From Dyadobacter psychrotolerans (lineage in GTDB: Bacteria; Bacteroidota; Bacteroidia; Cytophagales; Spirosomataceae), in assembly GCF_004349265.1 (NCBI RefSeq), contig NZ_SMFL01000012.1, positions 1-64,000 on the forward strand: a DNA stretch of 64,000 bases, read 5' to 3'. The number at the start of each line of letters is the position of its first letter. Position 1 is the first letter of the stretch. The notes beneath the pieces were generated by a model. It saw nothing but the letters and a program-made list of their open reading frames with translations, was not told where the DNA came from and made no database searches. Positions 8,197-16,929 of the stretch are shown piece after piece. The position numbers were made by a program, and so were the translations under genes.

Positions 8197-10665
8197 TTAT
8201 AAAAATTTACTGATTGTATAATTTAACTTAACTGAGATACTCCTGCCTGGTTTCTGGACACCGAAATTGTCATACATTTCAGCGTTCAGGATGTTTTTAA
8301 GATCAAAACTTGCTACCATTTTGCCATTGGGAAACCGGTAACTTGCACCTAAATCATGGTAAAACTGTGTAGGTGTAGTGAACCATTCCGACTCCATCCA
8401 AACGGTTCCGAAGGCGCCTACAAAACCTGTATTGTAATAGACATTCAGAATCGATTTCTTTTGAAACTTGTCACTGAGCCGGTACTGGACACTGCCATTC
8501 ATAGTAAAAAACGGCTCGTTGGGCAGCTGTAAATTGTACAGATCGTGTGGGTTGCCTTTTTGATCAAATTCCTGTTTGAATAATGTATTGAATTTGGAAA
8601 AGTTAAACAGCGCGTTTAAGCGGTTGTCGTAGGCATAGATAATTTCTCCTTCAAATCCTCTGGACTGCGTTCGTCCCAAATTCACATATTTGGTTACCTG
8701 AATATCCGCATCGCTTTCTCTTCCAGGTACGATTTGGTTTTCAACAGCCTGCTGGGTGATTTTATCATAACCATTTCTCCAGAAGACACTTGCATATAGC
8801 GTAAGTTTATGTTTGCCGCTTTGGATCGGGCCATGCCGGAATCCCAGATTATAATTCACATTTTTTTCAGGTATCAAACCCGGATTTTCCAGGATGTTAT
8901 TTTCGGGATCACCGTATAGCTGGTTTTCCGTAGCCACTACATAAGAGTTTTGTGTAGAGCCAATGATATACATTTTGGAAACTACATTGTAAGAAACCGT
9001 AGCACCATATCCTTTGTTGTTGTTGACTGTTTTCTTTTGAACCCTGTTGACGATATTGATACCATTCTGCTCAACCAATTCAGGCCGCGTTTGAATGGTT
9101 CTGTTGAAGGTGTACTTACCTAATAGATTTGTCTTTAATTTATCGTTAAACAGCTGGGCTTCATAGTTCATGGCCAGAATGTTATTCATTATAGTGCTGA
9201 CTGTTACCAGATCTTTGTTCACCGGTTTGAGCAAATCATTGTCATCTCTGTCCGTTGTTTCCAGTTTGTGATTGAAGGAAATCCGATGTCCTGGCAATAC
9301 CGTATATCCCAGATTGGTACGCATGTTGGTGATCTTTCTATTCACTTCGACGATACTCTTTGCTCCCTGCTGGCCCATTCCGGCAGTAGGCGGAACCGGT
9401 ATTATTTCACCATTCCTGATCAGCATCTTAGGATTCCCGTCCCAGTTATAAGCCTGGCCCACAGTATCCTGAACGTAGGTGCTTCTGTTACTTCTAACCG
9501 CGTTTACGTTCAGCGCCATACCTTTAACCAAAAAGTTGTTTTTATTGTAATTCAGGCTGACCACATGCGCCTGATACTCGCCAAACCTGCCCACATAAGG
9601 GCGGGCCATGGTTGTGCCGTGCGGTATTTCGGCATATGTATCAGAAATGTTATATCCTAAAAAAAACTGGTCTGCCCATTTGACATTGGTAAATCCTATT
9701 TCAAAACGACCGCCTACCGACCTGTAAGCATTGTTAAATCTTTTGGCTCTGTAATACCGTTCCAGTGTTCTGTCCGGATGTACAAACTTTGAAAACTTAC
9801 CCCAGGTGGTATAACTATTATCTGTATACGTATAAAATCCTGACGCTCTGGTCGTAAAGCCGGTTTTTTTGTTGCGGTAGATTCCCGAAAGGTCAGCCTG
9901 AAAGGTATTGAAAGACCCGTAAGCTACTGCCGCTGTAATGTTATTTTGTGAAGCGTCTTTTTTCAGAACAACATTTATTGCTCCACCCACATAATCACCT
10001 GTAAGATGGGAAGGAAGTACGCCTTTATACACCTCGATGCGTTCGATCATCGCCGGTGGAATATTATTCAGATTAAAAGAAGACCCGTAAGTAGATATCT
10101 CGATCCCATCCAGAAATATACCAACAGCGCTGCCCGACATGCCATTCAAATTATACTCCACACGTGATCCGACTCCTCCGTTCTGACGGACGCGCACACC
10201 CACAGCCCGGTCAAGAAGTTCGTTGGTGGTCAGGTTTCGCAGTGAGGCTTCTTTGGTTTCAATGACGGCTACGGCAAATCCTGTTGTTTCTATTTGTTTC
10301 TTCTCCGTTTTTTGCACAATCTGAACTTCGTAAAGCTCTTGTGCCGTCTTAGCTACAACCGGATTAAATTCGTGATTGGGTTTTTCTACGTGGAATTTTG
10401 AAATTTTGCTTTTTATTTCAATTGAACTTATAACAATATCCTGATGTCCATAAGGCACTTCTTTTAGTACAAACGAACCATCATCCTCAGAAAAAGTTGC
10501 GATATTGGTACCTTCTACCCTGATCGTCACAAAGCTTACAACCGCACCTTTTTCATCCTTCACCCTGCCTTTAATTGTTGACGTTTTAGATGAAGTTTGT
10601 GCAGCTGTATGGAAATGGAGTAGCGTAACGAATGCTGCAATGAGTAAAGAGTGTTTCAATAACAT
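8197..10665 (-). CDS. TonB-dependent outer-membrane receptor (XusA-like)
   Basis: An 822-residue receptor. Signal peptide 1-22; a carboxypeptidase-regulatory-like beta domain about 30-105 (STIKGRVKDEKGAVVSFVTI); plug about 130-235, with LLDRAVGVRVRQNGGVGSR and IERIEVYKGVLPSHLTGDYV; then a 22-strand barrel to the C-terminus. The length and lack of the long SusC-type N-terminus fit siderophore or metal receptors, not glycan SusC proteins. First gene of a four-gene operon with a DUF4374 lipoprotein, an ankyrin protein and a DUF2271 protein. A TATCTTTG promoter element and a Fur-box-like palindrome lie about 80-110 bases upstream, so iron control is likely. Confidence 0.93.
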   Translation of the reverse strand: MLLKHSLLIAAFVTLLHFHTAAQTSSKTSTIKGRVKDEKGAVVSFVTIRVEGTNIATFSEDDGSFVLKEVPYGHQDIVISSIEIKSKISKFHVEKPNHEFNPVVAKTAQELYEVQIVQKTEKKQIETTGFAVAVIETKEASLRNLTTNELLDRAVGVRVRQNGGVGSRVEYNLNGMSGSAVGIFLDGIEISTYGSSFNLNNIPPAMIERIEVYKGVLPSHLTGDYVGGAINVVLKKDASQNNITAAVAYGSFNTFQADLSGIYRNKKTGFTTRASGFYTYTDNSYTTWGKFSKFVHPDRTLERYYRAKRFNNAYRSVGGRFEIGFTNVKWADQFFLGYNISDTYAEIPHGTTMARPYVGRFGEYQAHVVSLNYNKNNFLVKGMALNVNAVRSNRSTYVQDTVGQAYNWDGNPKMLIRNGEIIPVPPTAGMGQQGAKSIVEVNRKITNMRTNLGYTVLPGHRISFNHKLETTDRDDNDLLKPVNKDLVTVSTIMNNILAMNYEAQLFNDKLKTNLLGKYTFNRTIQTRPELVEQNGINIVNRVQKKTVNNNKGYGATVSYNVVSKMYIIGSTQNSYVVATENQLYGDPENNILENPGLIPEKNVNYNLGFRHGPIQSGKHKLTLYASVFWRNGYDKITQQAVENQIVPGRESDADIQVTKYVNLGRTQSRGFEGEIIYAYDNRLNALFNFSKFNTLFKQEFDQKGNPHDLYNLQLPNEPFFTMNGSVQYRLSDKFQKKSILNVYYNTGFVGAFGTVWMESEWFTTPTQFYHDLGASYRFPNGKMVASFDLKNILNAEMYDNFGVQKPGRSISVKLNYTISKFL

Positions 10666-10744
10666 CAGATTTTTTACTTATATGTTTATTGCATGGCAGT
10701 TAAATACTGCCGTTTAACAATATAGTAGGGGTGGAAATTGGATC

Positions 10745-10767
10745 TTATTTAGACCAATTATATTGAG
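10745..10767. promoter_or_regulatory. Fur-box-like element
   Basis: TTATTTAGACCAATTATATTGAG has the left arm and centre of a Fur-type palindrome (TTATTTAGAnnAATTCTAAATAA); the right arm is degenerate. It starts where the minus-strand transcript should begin, just past the -7 element at 10770-10777. That is a repressing position. Confidence 0.45.
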
Positions 10768-10769
10768 TG

Positions 10770-10777
10770 CAAAGATA
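10770..10777 (-). promoter_or_regulatory. Bacteroidete -7 promoter element of the uptake operon
   Basis: TATCTTTG on the minus strand matches TAnnTTTG. A TTTTTTG run lies 15 bases upstream, slightly closer than the usual -33 spacing. It gives a leader of roughly 100 bases before the TonB receptor. Confidence 0.5.
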
Positions 10778-11142
10778 GGACTCCGGATTCTGCAAAAAAT
10801 GACGTTTAAGGGAATACTAAAGACGCCATAGGGAGTAATTAAGATTAGTAAAAAGTGATTTAATCTTTCAAACCACGCGATTCATTTTGTATCCGCCGGA
10901 CTAATGAACAAAACAACCGACTTCTGGCTACCATTCATAAGGCTGCGGCTTTTTCATTTGTATTATCAAATTTATATGAAGAGAGAACGTGATATATATT
11001 AAACAGGGATGTCTGGCTGTATCGATGAAGACCTTGCAGCAGTGCAACGGATTTTTAAAATGCCAATTAGTAACTTACAGGAATCACATTTTGTAAAACG
11101 TCATTATTTCGGTAGGTTTAGTTTTATATAAAAACTTCAACC
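10778..11142. other. Intergenic region between divergent genes
   Basis: Apart from the promoter and Fur-like box at its left end, nothing recognisable was seen. It must hold the promoter of the rightward protease-like gene; no clear TAnnTTTG was found for it. Confidence 0.4.
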
Positions 11143-12039
11143 GTGCAGCATCCAAAATATTTCATATTTCTACTTATCAGCATTTGCAGCACACAGTTGT
11201 TTGCTCAGAAATTAGTCATCCCCTTTGAGCTGACTTCCTATAACAACATATCGATAAATGCAACATTCAACAAAATGGATACCGTTAACCTGATGTTTCA
11301 CACCGCTGCCAGTTCGCTCACATTAACGGAGGATGCGGTGAAAAAAATGTCCAGCCTTGTTTTCGACAGAACAGATAGCGTAAAAAGCTGGGGTGGTAAC
11401 GAAAACACTTCAAGATTCAGTAAAAAGAATACACTACAGATCGGCAACAGACAATGGGAGCATGTTTCGATATGGGAAAATATGAATTCTGGTCCGCAAA
11501 CCGGAGGGAAGTTTGGGATTGACCTTTTTGAAGGAAAATCGATTGAAATTGATTTTGACAAAAAGGTTATTGTTCTCCATCCAAAATTGCCTGGCAAGGC
11601 AAGAAGGTTTGAAAAACTGAAATTAATTTACGAAAACGAAATGATGTTTGTCGAAGCGGGCTGCGAGGTAGGAGGTAAGCTGCTCGTAAACAGGTTTCTG
11701 ATCCATTCAGGTTATTCCGGCTCTGTATTGCTGGACGACCAGTTCACAGCAGTAAATAAAATCGACGGGCAGTTGAAGATAGTGGATCAGAAAGCATTGA
11801 AAGACTCTTTTGGTAATATTTTAATGACAAAAAAAGCAGTATTGCCATCTTTTAAACTTGGCAGTAAACACATGACCAATATTCCGGTCGGCTTCTTTAC
11901 CGGAGCGCTGGGCAGGCAAAAGATGAGTATAATCGGCGGGGACCTGCTGAAACGGTTTAATATGATCATTGATACAGAAAGGGCCAATATTTACCTTCAG
12001 GAAAGTAAATTAAAGAATTCCGAATATTACCGTGGATGA
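11143..12039 (+). CDS. Exported retropepsin-like protein lacking both catalytic aspartates
   Basis: A 298-residue exported protein with a signal peptide of about 22 residues (CSTQLFAQ) and a GTG start, the only one that keeps the signal peptide. The body has two copies of an aspartic-protease-like half-fold. The canonical active-site motifs are altered: the first reads MFHTAAS (His53) where Asp-Thr-Gly is expected, the second FLIHSGYSG (His188) where Asp-Ser-Gly is expected. Flanking patterns (IGNRQWEHV, FGIDLFEG, IIGGDLLKRFNMIID) still match periplasmic clan AA proteins of bacteroidetes. It is therefore probably not a classical aspartic protease. A binding role or altered chemistry is possible. 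It stands alone. Confidence 0.75.
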   Translation: MQHPKYFIFLLISICSTQLFAQKLVIPFELTSYNNISINATFNKMDTVNLMFHTAASSLTLTEDAVKKMSSLVFDRTDSVKSWGGNENTSRFSKKNTLQIGNRQWEHVSIWENMNSGPQTGGKFGIDLFEGKSIEIDFDKKVIVLHPKLPGKARRFEKLKLIYENEMMFVEAGCEVGGKLLVNRFLIHSGYSGSVLLDDQFTAVNKIDGQLKIVDQKALKDSFGNILMTKKAVLPSFKLGSKHMTNIPVGFFTGALGRQKMSIIGGDLLKRFNMIIDTERANIYLQESKLKNSEYYRG

Positions 12040-12060
12040 TTCGGAAGACTGTATTTCCTG

Positions 12061-12096
12061 ATAAAGTAATGTAGAAGGTATTTCAACTTACTTTAT
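12061..12096. terminator. Hairpin between convergent genes
   Basis: ATAAAGTAA and TTACTTTAT form a 9-bp outer stem with further imperfect pairing inside. It overlaps the VOC gene stop codon and follows the protease-like gene. It probably acts as a two-way terminator, though T-tracts are poor. Confidence 0.4.
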
Positions 12097-12453
12097 AAAT
12101 TCACCAAAGTGCCACAGGATTCCGGAAGGGTCATGCAAAAAACATTCTTTGCCCCACGCTTCAACCCGGATTGGGGTTAGTCTCACATTTTCATATTTAC
12201 TGCTCAGGTTCAAAGCAGATAGTTCGTCATAGTAACGCGTTACATCGTCAACTTCCAGAAAGATCATGGTATTGTCGATCCAGTCTTTCACATAAGCACG
12301 CTGAAGATAAAATGCCAGCTGGTCAATTTTAAATACGGAAAGCCCAGGTGATAGTATGGTTTCCTCAAAACCCAGGTCGCCATAGAATTGTTGGGATACT
12401 TCAAAATCCTTGGCTCCGATAAATGGGCGGATTGATGTGGCTTTATGTTTCAT
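12088..12453 (-). CDS. VOC family protein (glyoxalase/bleomycin resistance-like)
   Basis: A 121-residue single-domain member of the vicinal oxygen chelate superfamily. It has two beta-alpha-beta-beta-beta halves: IRPFIGAKDFEVSQQFYGDL with LSVFKIDQLAFYL, then IFLEVDDVTRYYDEL with KECFLHDPSGILWHFGE. The closing DPSGILWHFGE segment is the usual end of bleomycin-resistance-like VOC proteins. Such proteins are small dimers that bind a metal or sequester drugs; the substrate cannot be told. A monocistronic gene with a TACTTTTG promoter element 31 bases upstream. A dead fragment of a histidine kinase lies just behind it. Confidence 0.85.
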   Translation of the reverse strand: MKHKATSIRPFIGAKDFEVSQQFYGDLGFEETILSPGLSVFKIDQLAFYLQRAYVKDWIDNTMIFLEVDDVTRYYDELSALNLSSKYENVRLTPIRVEAWGKECFLHDPSGILWHFGEFIK

Positions 12454-12483
12454 GGTCCAATTTTCTTAATGTTGATACACGGA

Positions 12484-12491
12484 CAAAAGTA
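12484..12491 (-). promoter_or_regulatory. -7 promoter element of the VOC gene
   Basis: TACTTTTG on the minus strand matches TAnnTTTG, 31 bases before the VOC start codon. No clear -33 TTG was seen. Confidence 0.4.
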
Positions 12492-12544
12492 TGGAAACCA
12501 ATTCTTTTAATCGCTTGATTGAGATCAAAAACTAACTGTCTCTG

Positions 12545-12673
12545 TTAGCTGGTCAGGGTAAAAGTGGTTCCTTTTCCAGGCAATGAATTTACCGAAATCG
12601 AATAGTGCATCGCTTTGGCGAGATCTCGCACCAGATGAAGGTCTCGTGGTTGGTTTTTGGAATAAAATACTTG
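12545..12673 (-). pseudogene. C-terminal remnant of a histidine kinase
   Basis: The minus strand holds about 42 codons ending in a stop at 12545. They read KNQPRDLHLVRDLAKAMHYS, then ISVNSLPGKGTTFTLTS. That is the end of a histidine-kinase ATPase domain (LxLVRDLAKAMH..., SxPGKGTTFTL). An in-frame stop lies directly before it, and no start codon or phospho-acceptor domain is present. The rest of the gene has been deleted. It is the only recognisable content between the VOC gene and the GH127-type gene. Confidence 0.6.
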
Positions 12674-12856
12674 TTAATATCATTTGATTACTAGCTAAAA
12701 TAGGCGAATTGGAAAGCTTACATTCTTCATAGTTTTATTGAGAATTATTAAAGGTTATTCTCTATGATCCCTTTGATTTCCTCACCTCTTATCCCGGTGT
12801 ATTTGTGTTAAAGAATATGATTTTATAAACAGATAGATAAGGTTTTGATCAAAATT

Positions 12857-15800
12857 ATGAAAATGTACAAAGTTGCTTTGCGTGTCATGATGTTTGTTGC
12901 GGTTTTGTCTCAGGGAATTTATACCGCTGAGGGACAAAGTGGCGACCAGATATTGGATGGAATTGGTGAAACAGGAATGATTTCCCGATACCGGTTTGAC
13001 GGAGATGTCAAAGACTGGTCGCGGAATAATCTTCATGGCAAGTATCAGGGAGCCGATGCCGGTTTTGTTAATGACAGCCGGTTTGGAAAGGTTTTGTCTC
13101 TTTCCGGAGAAAATAATTCGTTTGTGACCATTCCCACAGAAGCGCTGACAGATCTTGAATCGCTCAGTTTATCAGGATGGGTTTTGATGCGTTCCAAGCA
13201 ACCCGGCCAGCTTTTTTTTGATTTTGGAAGGGATGCAAACAGACATTTTTTTGCGGCACCGGTTGGAACCACTGCTCAGGAAGGGTATCATTCCTCCGTT
13301 ATATCCGAAAAAGTGAACAAAAACAGTGCGGTTGCTGCAGCCATAGAATTGAACAAGTGGGTGCATCTTGCGATTGTGATAGATGTTCCTTCAAAGTCTA
13401 TGATTACCTATGTTGATGGTAAACCTGCAGGTGACCCAAAGGAGATTTCTTTGGAATTGACGGATGTATTTGGTCAGCAATCCCGGGAAAAATTGCTCTA
13501 TATAGGAAAATCGATCGTGGCCGGAAATCCTAATCTCAATGCTTTAATTCATGATTTTCGCATTTACCGTGTCCCGCTCAGCGGCAGGCAGGTTGCCGGA
13601 ATATACCGGAATGCCCAGAGAGGTGTCAACGAAGGTTCAGTGAATACAACGGCTGGCCGTGAAGACCTGCTGCCGCAGTTTTCTCCCACCGAAGCACAGC
13701 TTTACAATACTTATTTAGAGAAGGTTTCGGATGTGAAGGTTGAAACAGAAACCGGGAATCTGCCAAGGCTGCCGAGTTATGTAGAGGGAACTTATAAAAA
13801 TAGCAAAACAGGTCCCAAGGTGCGTGTTGTTTGGCCTGCTGCTACTGATAATACGGCTGTTATGAAACCCGGACAATATACCATTACAGGACGTGTTGCC
13901 GGAACTGCGTTTCAGCCAAAGGCATTTATAACGATCAAAGATTCTAAAAAATCAGCGAAACCGGTTTTAAAACTCGAAGCCTTTGCATTGAAACAGGTTG
14001 CTCTAAAAACGGATCACGATGGCCACGAAACAAAATTTACTGAAAACCGGGACAAGTTTATAAACACACTGGCTAAAACAGATCCTAATTCATTCTTATA
14101 TATGTTTCGCAATGCTTTTGGTCAAAAACAACCCGAAGGAGCAAAACCTTTGGGTGTTTGGGATAGCCGCGACACCAAACTGAGAGGACATGGTACCGGT
14201 CATTATCTCACTGCTATCGCACAGGCTTATGCCGGCACCGGGTATGACAAAGCACTCCAGGCCAACTTCGCCGGAAAAATGGATTATATGGTAAATACGC
14301 TTTACGATTTGTCACAATTATCAGGAAAGGCGAAAGATGCAGGTGGACCACAGGTGACCGACCCGACAAAAGTTCCGGTTGGACCAGGGAAAACAGCTTA
14401 TGATTCTGATCTTAGTGAAGCCGGTATCCGTACTGATTACTGGAACTGGGGAACTGGTTTTATTAGTGCTTATCCGCCTGATCAGTTTATAATGTTGGAA
14501 AAAGGTGCAAAGTACGGTGGCCAGAAAACTCAGGTGTGGGCTCCTTATTACACCCTGCATAAAATTCTTGCAGGTTTACTGGACGTATATGAAGTAAGCG
14601 GGAATAAAAAAGCGCTTGATGTTGCCTCCGGGATGGGCGACTGGGTTTATGTTCGTCTGAATCAGGTGCCAACGGATACTTTGATCAAAATGTGGAACAC
14701 CTATATTGCCGGTGAGTTTGGCGGCATGAATGAGTCGATGGCAAGATTGCACCGGATTACAGGCAAACCCCAATATTTGAAAACAGCACAGCTATTTGAT
14801 AACATCCGTGTTTTCTTTGGCGACACGGCGCATTCGCACGGGTTGGCTAAAAATGTCGATCTTTTCCGTGGATTGCATGCCAACCAGCATATTCCTCAGG
14901 TGGTTGGCAGCATGGAAACGTATCGTGCCACCAACAATCCGGAATATTACAAAGTGGCCGATAATTTCTGGTATAAAGCTGTCAACGATTATATGTACAG
15001 CATTGGCGGAATTGCCGGTGCGCGTAATCCTGCAAATGCGGAATGTTTTATTGGTCAGCCGGGAACGTTGTATGAAAACGGCTTTTCATCCGGAGGACAA
15101 AATGAAACCTGCGGCACGTATAACATGCTGAAATTAACCAGTGATCTCTTTCTTTTCGATCAGCGGGGCGAGTATATGGACTATTACGAACGCGCATTGT
15201 ACAATCACATCCTTGCTTCTGTAGCTGAGAAAACGCCGGCAAATACCTATCACGTACCGCTCAGGCCGGGTGCTATCAAACAATTCGGCAATCCTAATAT
15301 GACTGGTTTTACCTGCTGTAACGGTACGGCGATAGAAAGCAGTACCAAACTACAAAATTCAATTTATTTCAAAAGTAAGGATAATAAAGCGCTGTATGTC
15401 AATCTCTTCATCCCTTCTACCCTGGAATGGGCAGAACGTAAAATATCGGTGGAACAGACAACCAATTTTCCAAAGGAAGACAACACCAGCCTGACGATCA
15501 AGGGCAGCGGAAAATTTGATGTCAATGTGCGTGTGCCGGGCTGGGCTACCAAAGGATTTATTGTAAAAATCAATGGTAAAGAGCAAAAGCTCCAGGCTAT
15601 TCCGGGCAGTTATCTCACGATAGCCCGCAGCTGGAAAGATGGCGACGTTATTGAACTTAAAATGCCTTTTCAGTTTCACCTGGATCCGGTAATGGACCAG
15701 CAGAATATTGCCAGCCTTTTTTACGGACCGATATTGCTGGCAGCTCAGGAGCCTGAGGCGAGAAAAGAATGGCGTAAAGTAACGCTGAATGCTGACGATA

Positions 15801-15922
15801 TCAGCCAGTCAATCAAAGGTGATCCAAGTCAATTACAATTTACGATCGATGATGTGGTATTTAAACCATTCTATGAAACTTACGGACGTCATTCCGTTTA
15901 CCTGGACGTTAAGCTAAAATAG
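12857..15922 (+). CDS. LamG-fused GH127-type beta-L-arabinofuranosidase
   Basis: A secreted enzyme of about 1,021 residues. Signal peptide 1-27 (IYTAEGQ); LamG/concanavalin-like domain about 40-250; bacterial Ig-like domain about 285-360 (LPSYVEGTYKN to YTITGRVAGT); then the DUF1680 alpha/alpha barrel and C-terminal sheets. The zinc-thiolate catalytic site of GH127 enzymes is visible as ETC (Glu750, Cys752) and TCCNGT (Cys820-Cys821). The family removes beta-L-arabinofuranose from plant glycoproteins or rhamnogalacturonan side chains. GH146 is a close alternative. A TTG at 12845 is possible, but ATG 12857 gives a better signal peptide. It is a single gene, terminated by the hairpin at 16018-16043. 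Confidence 0.9.
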   Translation: MKMYKVALRVMMFVAVLSQGIYTAEGQSGDQILDGIGETGMISRYRFDGDVKDWSRNNLHGKYQGADAGFVNDSRFGKVLSLSGENNSFVTIPTEALTDLESLSLSGWVLMRSKQPGQLFFDFGRDANRHFFAAPVGTTAQEGYHSSVISEKVNKNSAVAAAIELNKWVHLAIVIDVPSKSMITYVDGKPAGDPKEISLELTDVFGQQSREKLLYIGKSIVAGNPNLNALIHDFRIYRVPLSGRQVAGIYRNAQRGVNEGSVNTTAGREDLLPQFSPTEAQLYNTYLEKVSDVKVETETGNLPRLPSYVEGTYKNSKTGPKVRVVWPAATDNTAVMKPGQYTITGRVAGTAFQPKAFITIKDSKKSAKPVLKLEAFALKQVALKTDHDGHETKFTENRDKFINTLAKTDPNSFLYMFRNAFGQKQPEGAKPLGVWDSRDTKLRGHGTGHYLTAIAQAYAGTGYDKALQANFAGKMDYMVNTLYDLSQLSGKAKDAGGPQVTDPTKVPVGPGKTAYDSDLSEAGIRTDYWNWGTGFISAYPPDQFIMLEKGAKYGGQKTQVWAPYYTLHKILAGLLDVYEVSGNKKALDVASGMGDWVYVRLNQVPTDTLIKMWNTYIAGEFGGMNESMARLHRITGKPQYLKTAQLFDNIRVFFGDTAHSHGLAKNVDLFRGLHANQHIPQVVGSMETYRATNNPEYYKVADNFWYKAVNDYMYSIGGIAGARNPANAECFIGQPGTLYENGFSSGGQNETCGTYNMLKLTSDLFLFDQRGEYMDYYERALYNHILASVAEKTPANTYHVPLRPGAIKQFGNPNMTGFTCCNGTAIESSTKLQNSIYFKSKDNKALYVNLFIPSTLEWAERKISVEQTTNFPKEDNTSLTIKGSGKFDVNVRVPGWATKGFIVKINGKEQKLQAIPGSYLTIARSWKDGDVIELKMPFQFHLDPVMDQQNIASLFYGPILLAAQEPEARKEWRKVTLNADDISQSIKGDPSQLQFTIDDVVFKPFYETYGRHSVYLDVKLK

Positions 15923-16017
15923 GCCTGAAACCAAAACGCAATAGGGGAGCGGCTTTTCGCTACTATATTTGCCTCGGCAGGATGATGTTTCGACCATCTG
16001 TAAGATTATATTAAAGG

Positions 16018-16043
16018 AAAAGCCCGGTATGAGCCGGGCTTTT
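16018..16043. terminator. Bidirectional terminator
   Basis: AGCCCGG and CCGGGCT form a GC-rich stem flanked by AAAA on one side and TTTT on the other. It serves both the arabinofuranosidase gene and the convergent SDR gene. Confidence 0.85.
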
Positions 16044-16079
16044 GCTTTGAAACTTGGTTTTAAATTTCCTTTATCCTAA

Positions 16080-16871
16080 TCAAATATTGCCGTAACTGTT
16101 GGATTGGCCGCCATCAATGGCGATGGTTTGTCCGTTGATATATGAACAATCGTCGCTCAAAAGGAAAGCTGCCACTTTGCCAACTTCCTCAGGAAGTCCC
16201 AGGCGTTTGCTTGGGTTGGAACTGGCATATTCCGCTTCGGCTGATTTCGGGTCCGTTGGGTTTATCTGCACAAACGCTTCTGCTACCATCGGTGTAAGAA
16301 TAGCTCCCGGTGCGATGGCATTGGTGTTGATTCCGTACCTGGCATATTCCAGTGCAGCATTTTTTGTCATCCCGGAAACGGCATGTTTACTGGCGACGTA
16401 CGCAGTCTGGTTCATGACACCACGGATACCACCCACTGAAGCAACATTGACGATACGGCCATAATTTTGTTTCTGCATCACCGGAATCACGTAACGCAGA
16501 CCATAATAGACACCCATCAGATTAATGTCAATTACTTTTTTAAACATTTCAATATCATATTCAGTCATAGGTGCCTGACGGCCTTCGATGCCTGCGTTAT
16601 TATAAAATCCGTCGATGCGTCCGAATGTTTCCAGTGTCTGCGCTACGTAAGCTTTTACAGCAGATTCATCAGAAACATCGGCCACAGTGGTAATTAATTT
16701 TATCTGAGGAAACTGCTCTTTTATGCTCGCTTTTGCTTTTTCCAGAGATTCTGCATTAAAATCTATTAAAGCAAGGTTTGCTCCTCTTGATGCGCATTCT
16801 ATTGCTGCTGCAAGACCAAGGCCCATGGCAGCACCTGTAATAATGATGGTTTTATCTTTTAGATTACTCAT
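16080..16871 (-). CDS. SDR family oxidoreductase
   Basis: A 263-residue classical short-chain dehydrogenase/reductase. The cofactor motif TGAAMGLG is at 12-19, followed by an acidic residue in ALIDFNAESL that suggests NAD(H) preference. NNAG is present, as are NVASVGG with the catalytic Ser and YVASK with Tyr158 and Lys162, and the family ending IDGGQS. The substrate is unknown; members act on alcohols, sugars or 3-oxoacyl compounds. It lies 58 bases after a TetR regulator gene on the same strand, so the two probably form an operon in which TetR responds to the substrate of this enzyme. Confidence 0.93.
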   Translation of the reverse strand: MSNLKDKTIIITGAAMGLGLAAAIECASRGANLALIDFNAESLEKAKASIKEQFPQIKLITTVADVSDESAVKAYVAQTLETFGRIDGFYNNAGIEGRQAPMTEYDIEMFKKVIDINLMGVYYGLRYVIPVMQKQNYGRIVNVASVGGIRGVMNQTAYVASKHAVSGMTKNAALEYARYGINTNAIAPGAILTPMVAEAFVQINPTDPKSAEAEYASSNPSKRLGLPEEVGKVAAFLLSDDCSYINGQTIAIDGGQSNSYGNI

Positions 16872-16929
16872 ATAATTAACGTTTAAAACGGTTTTAGTTG
16901 AAAATATATTCGGTTAAAAATTAAAAATT

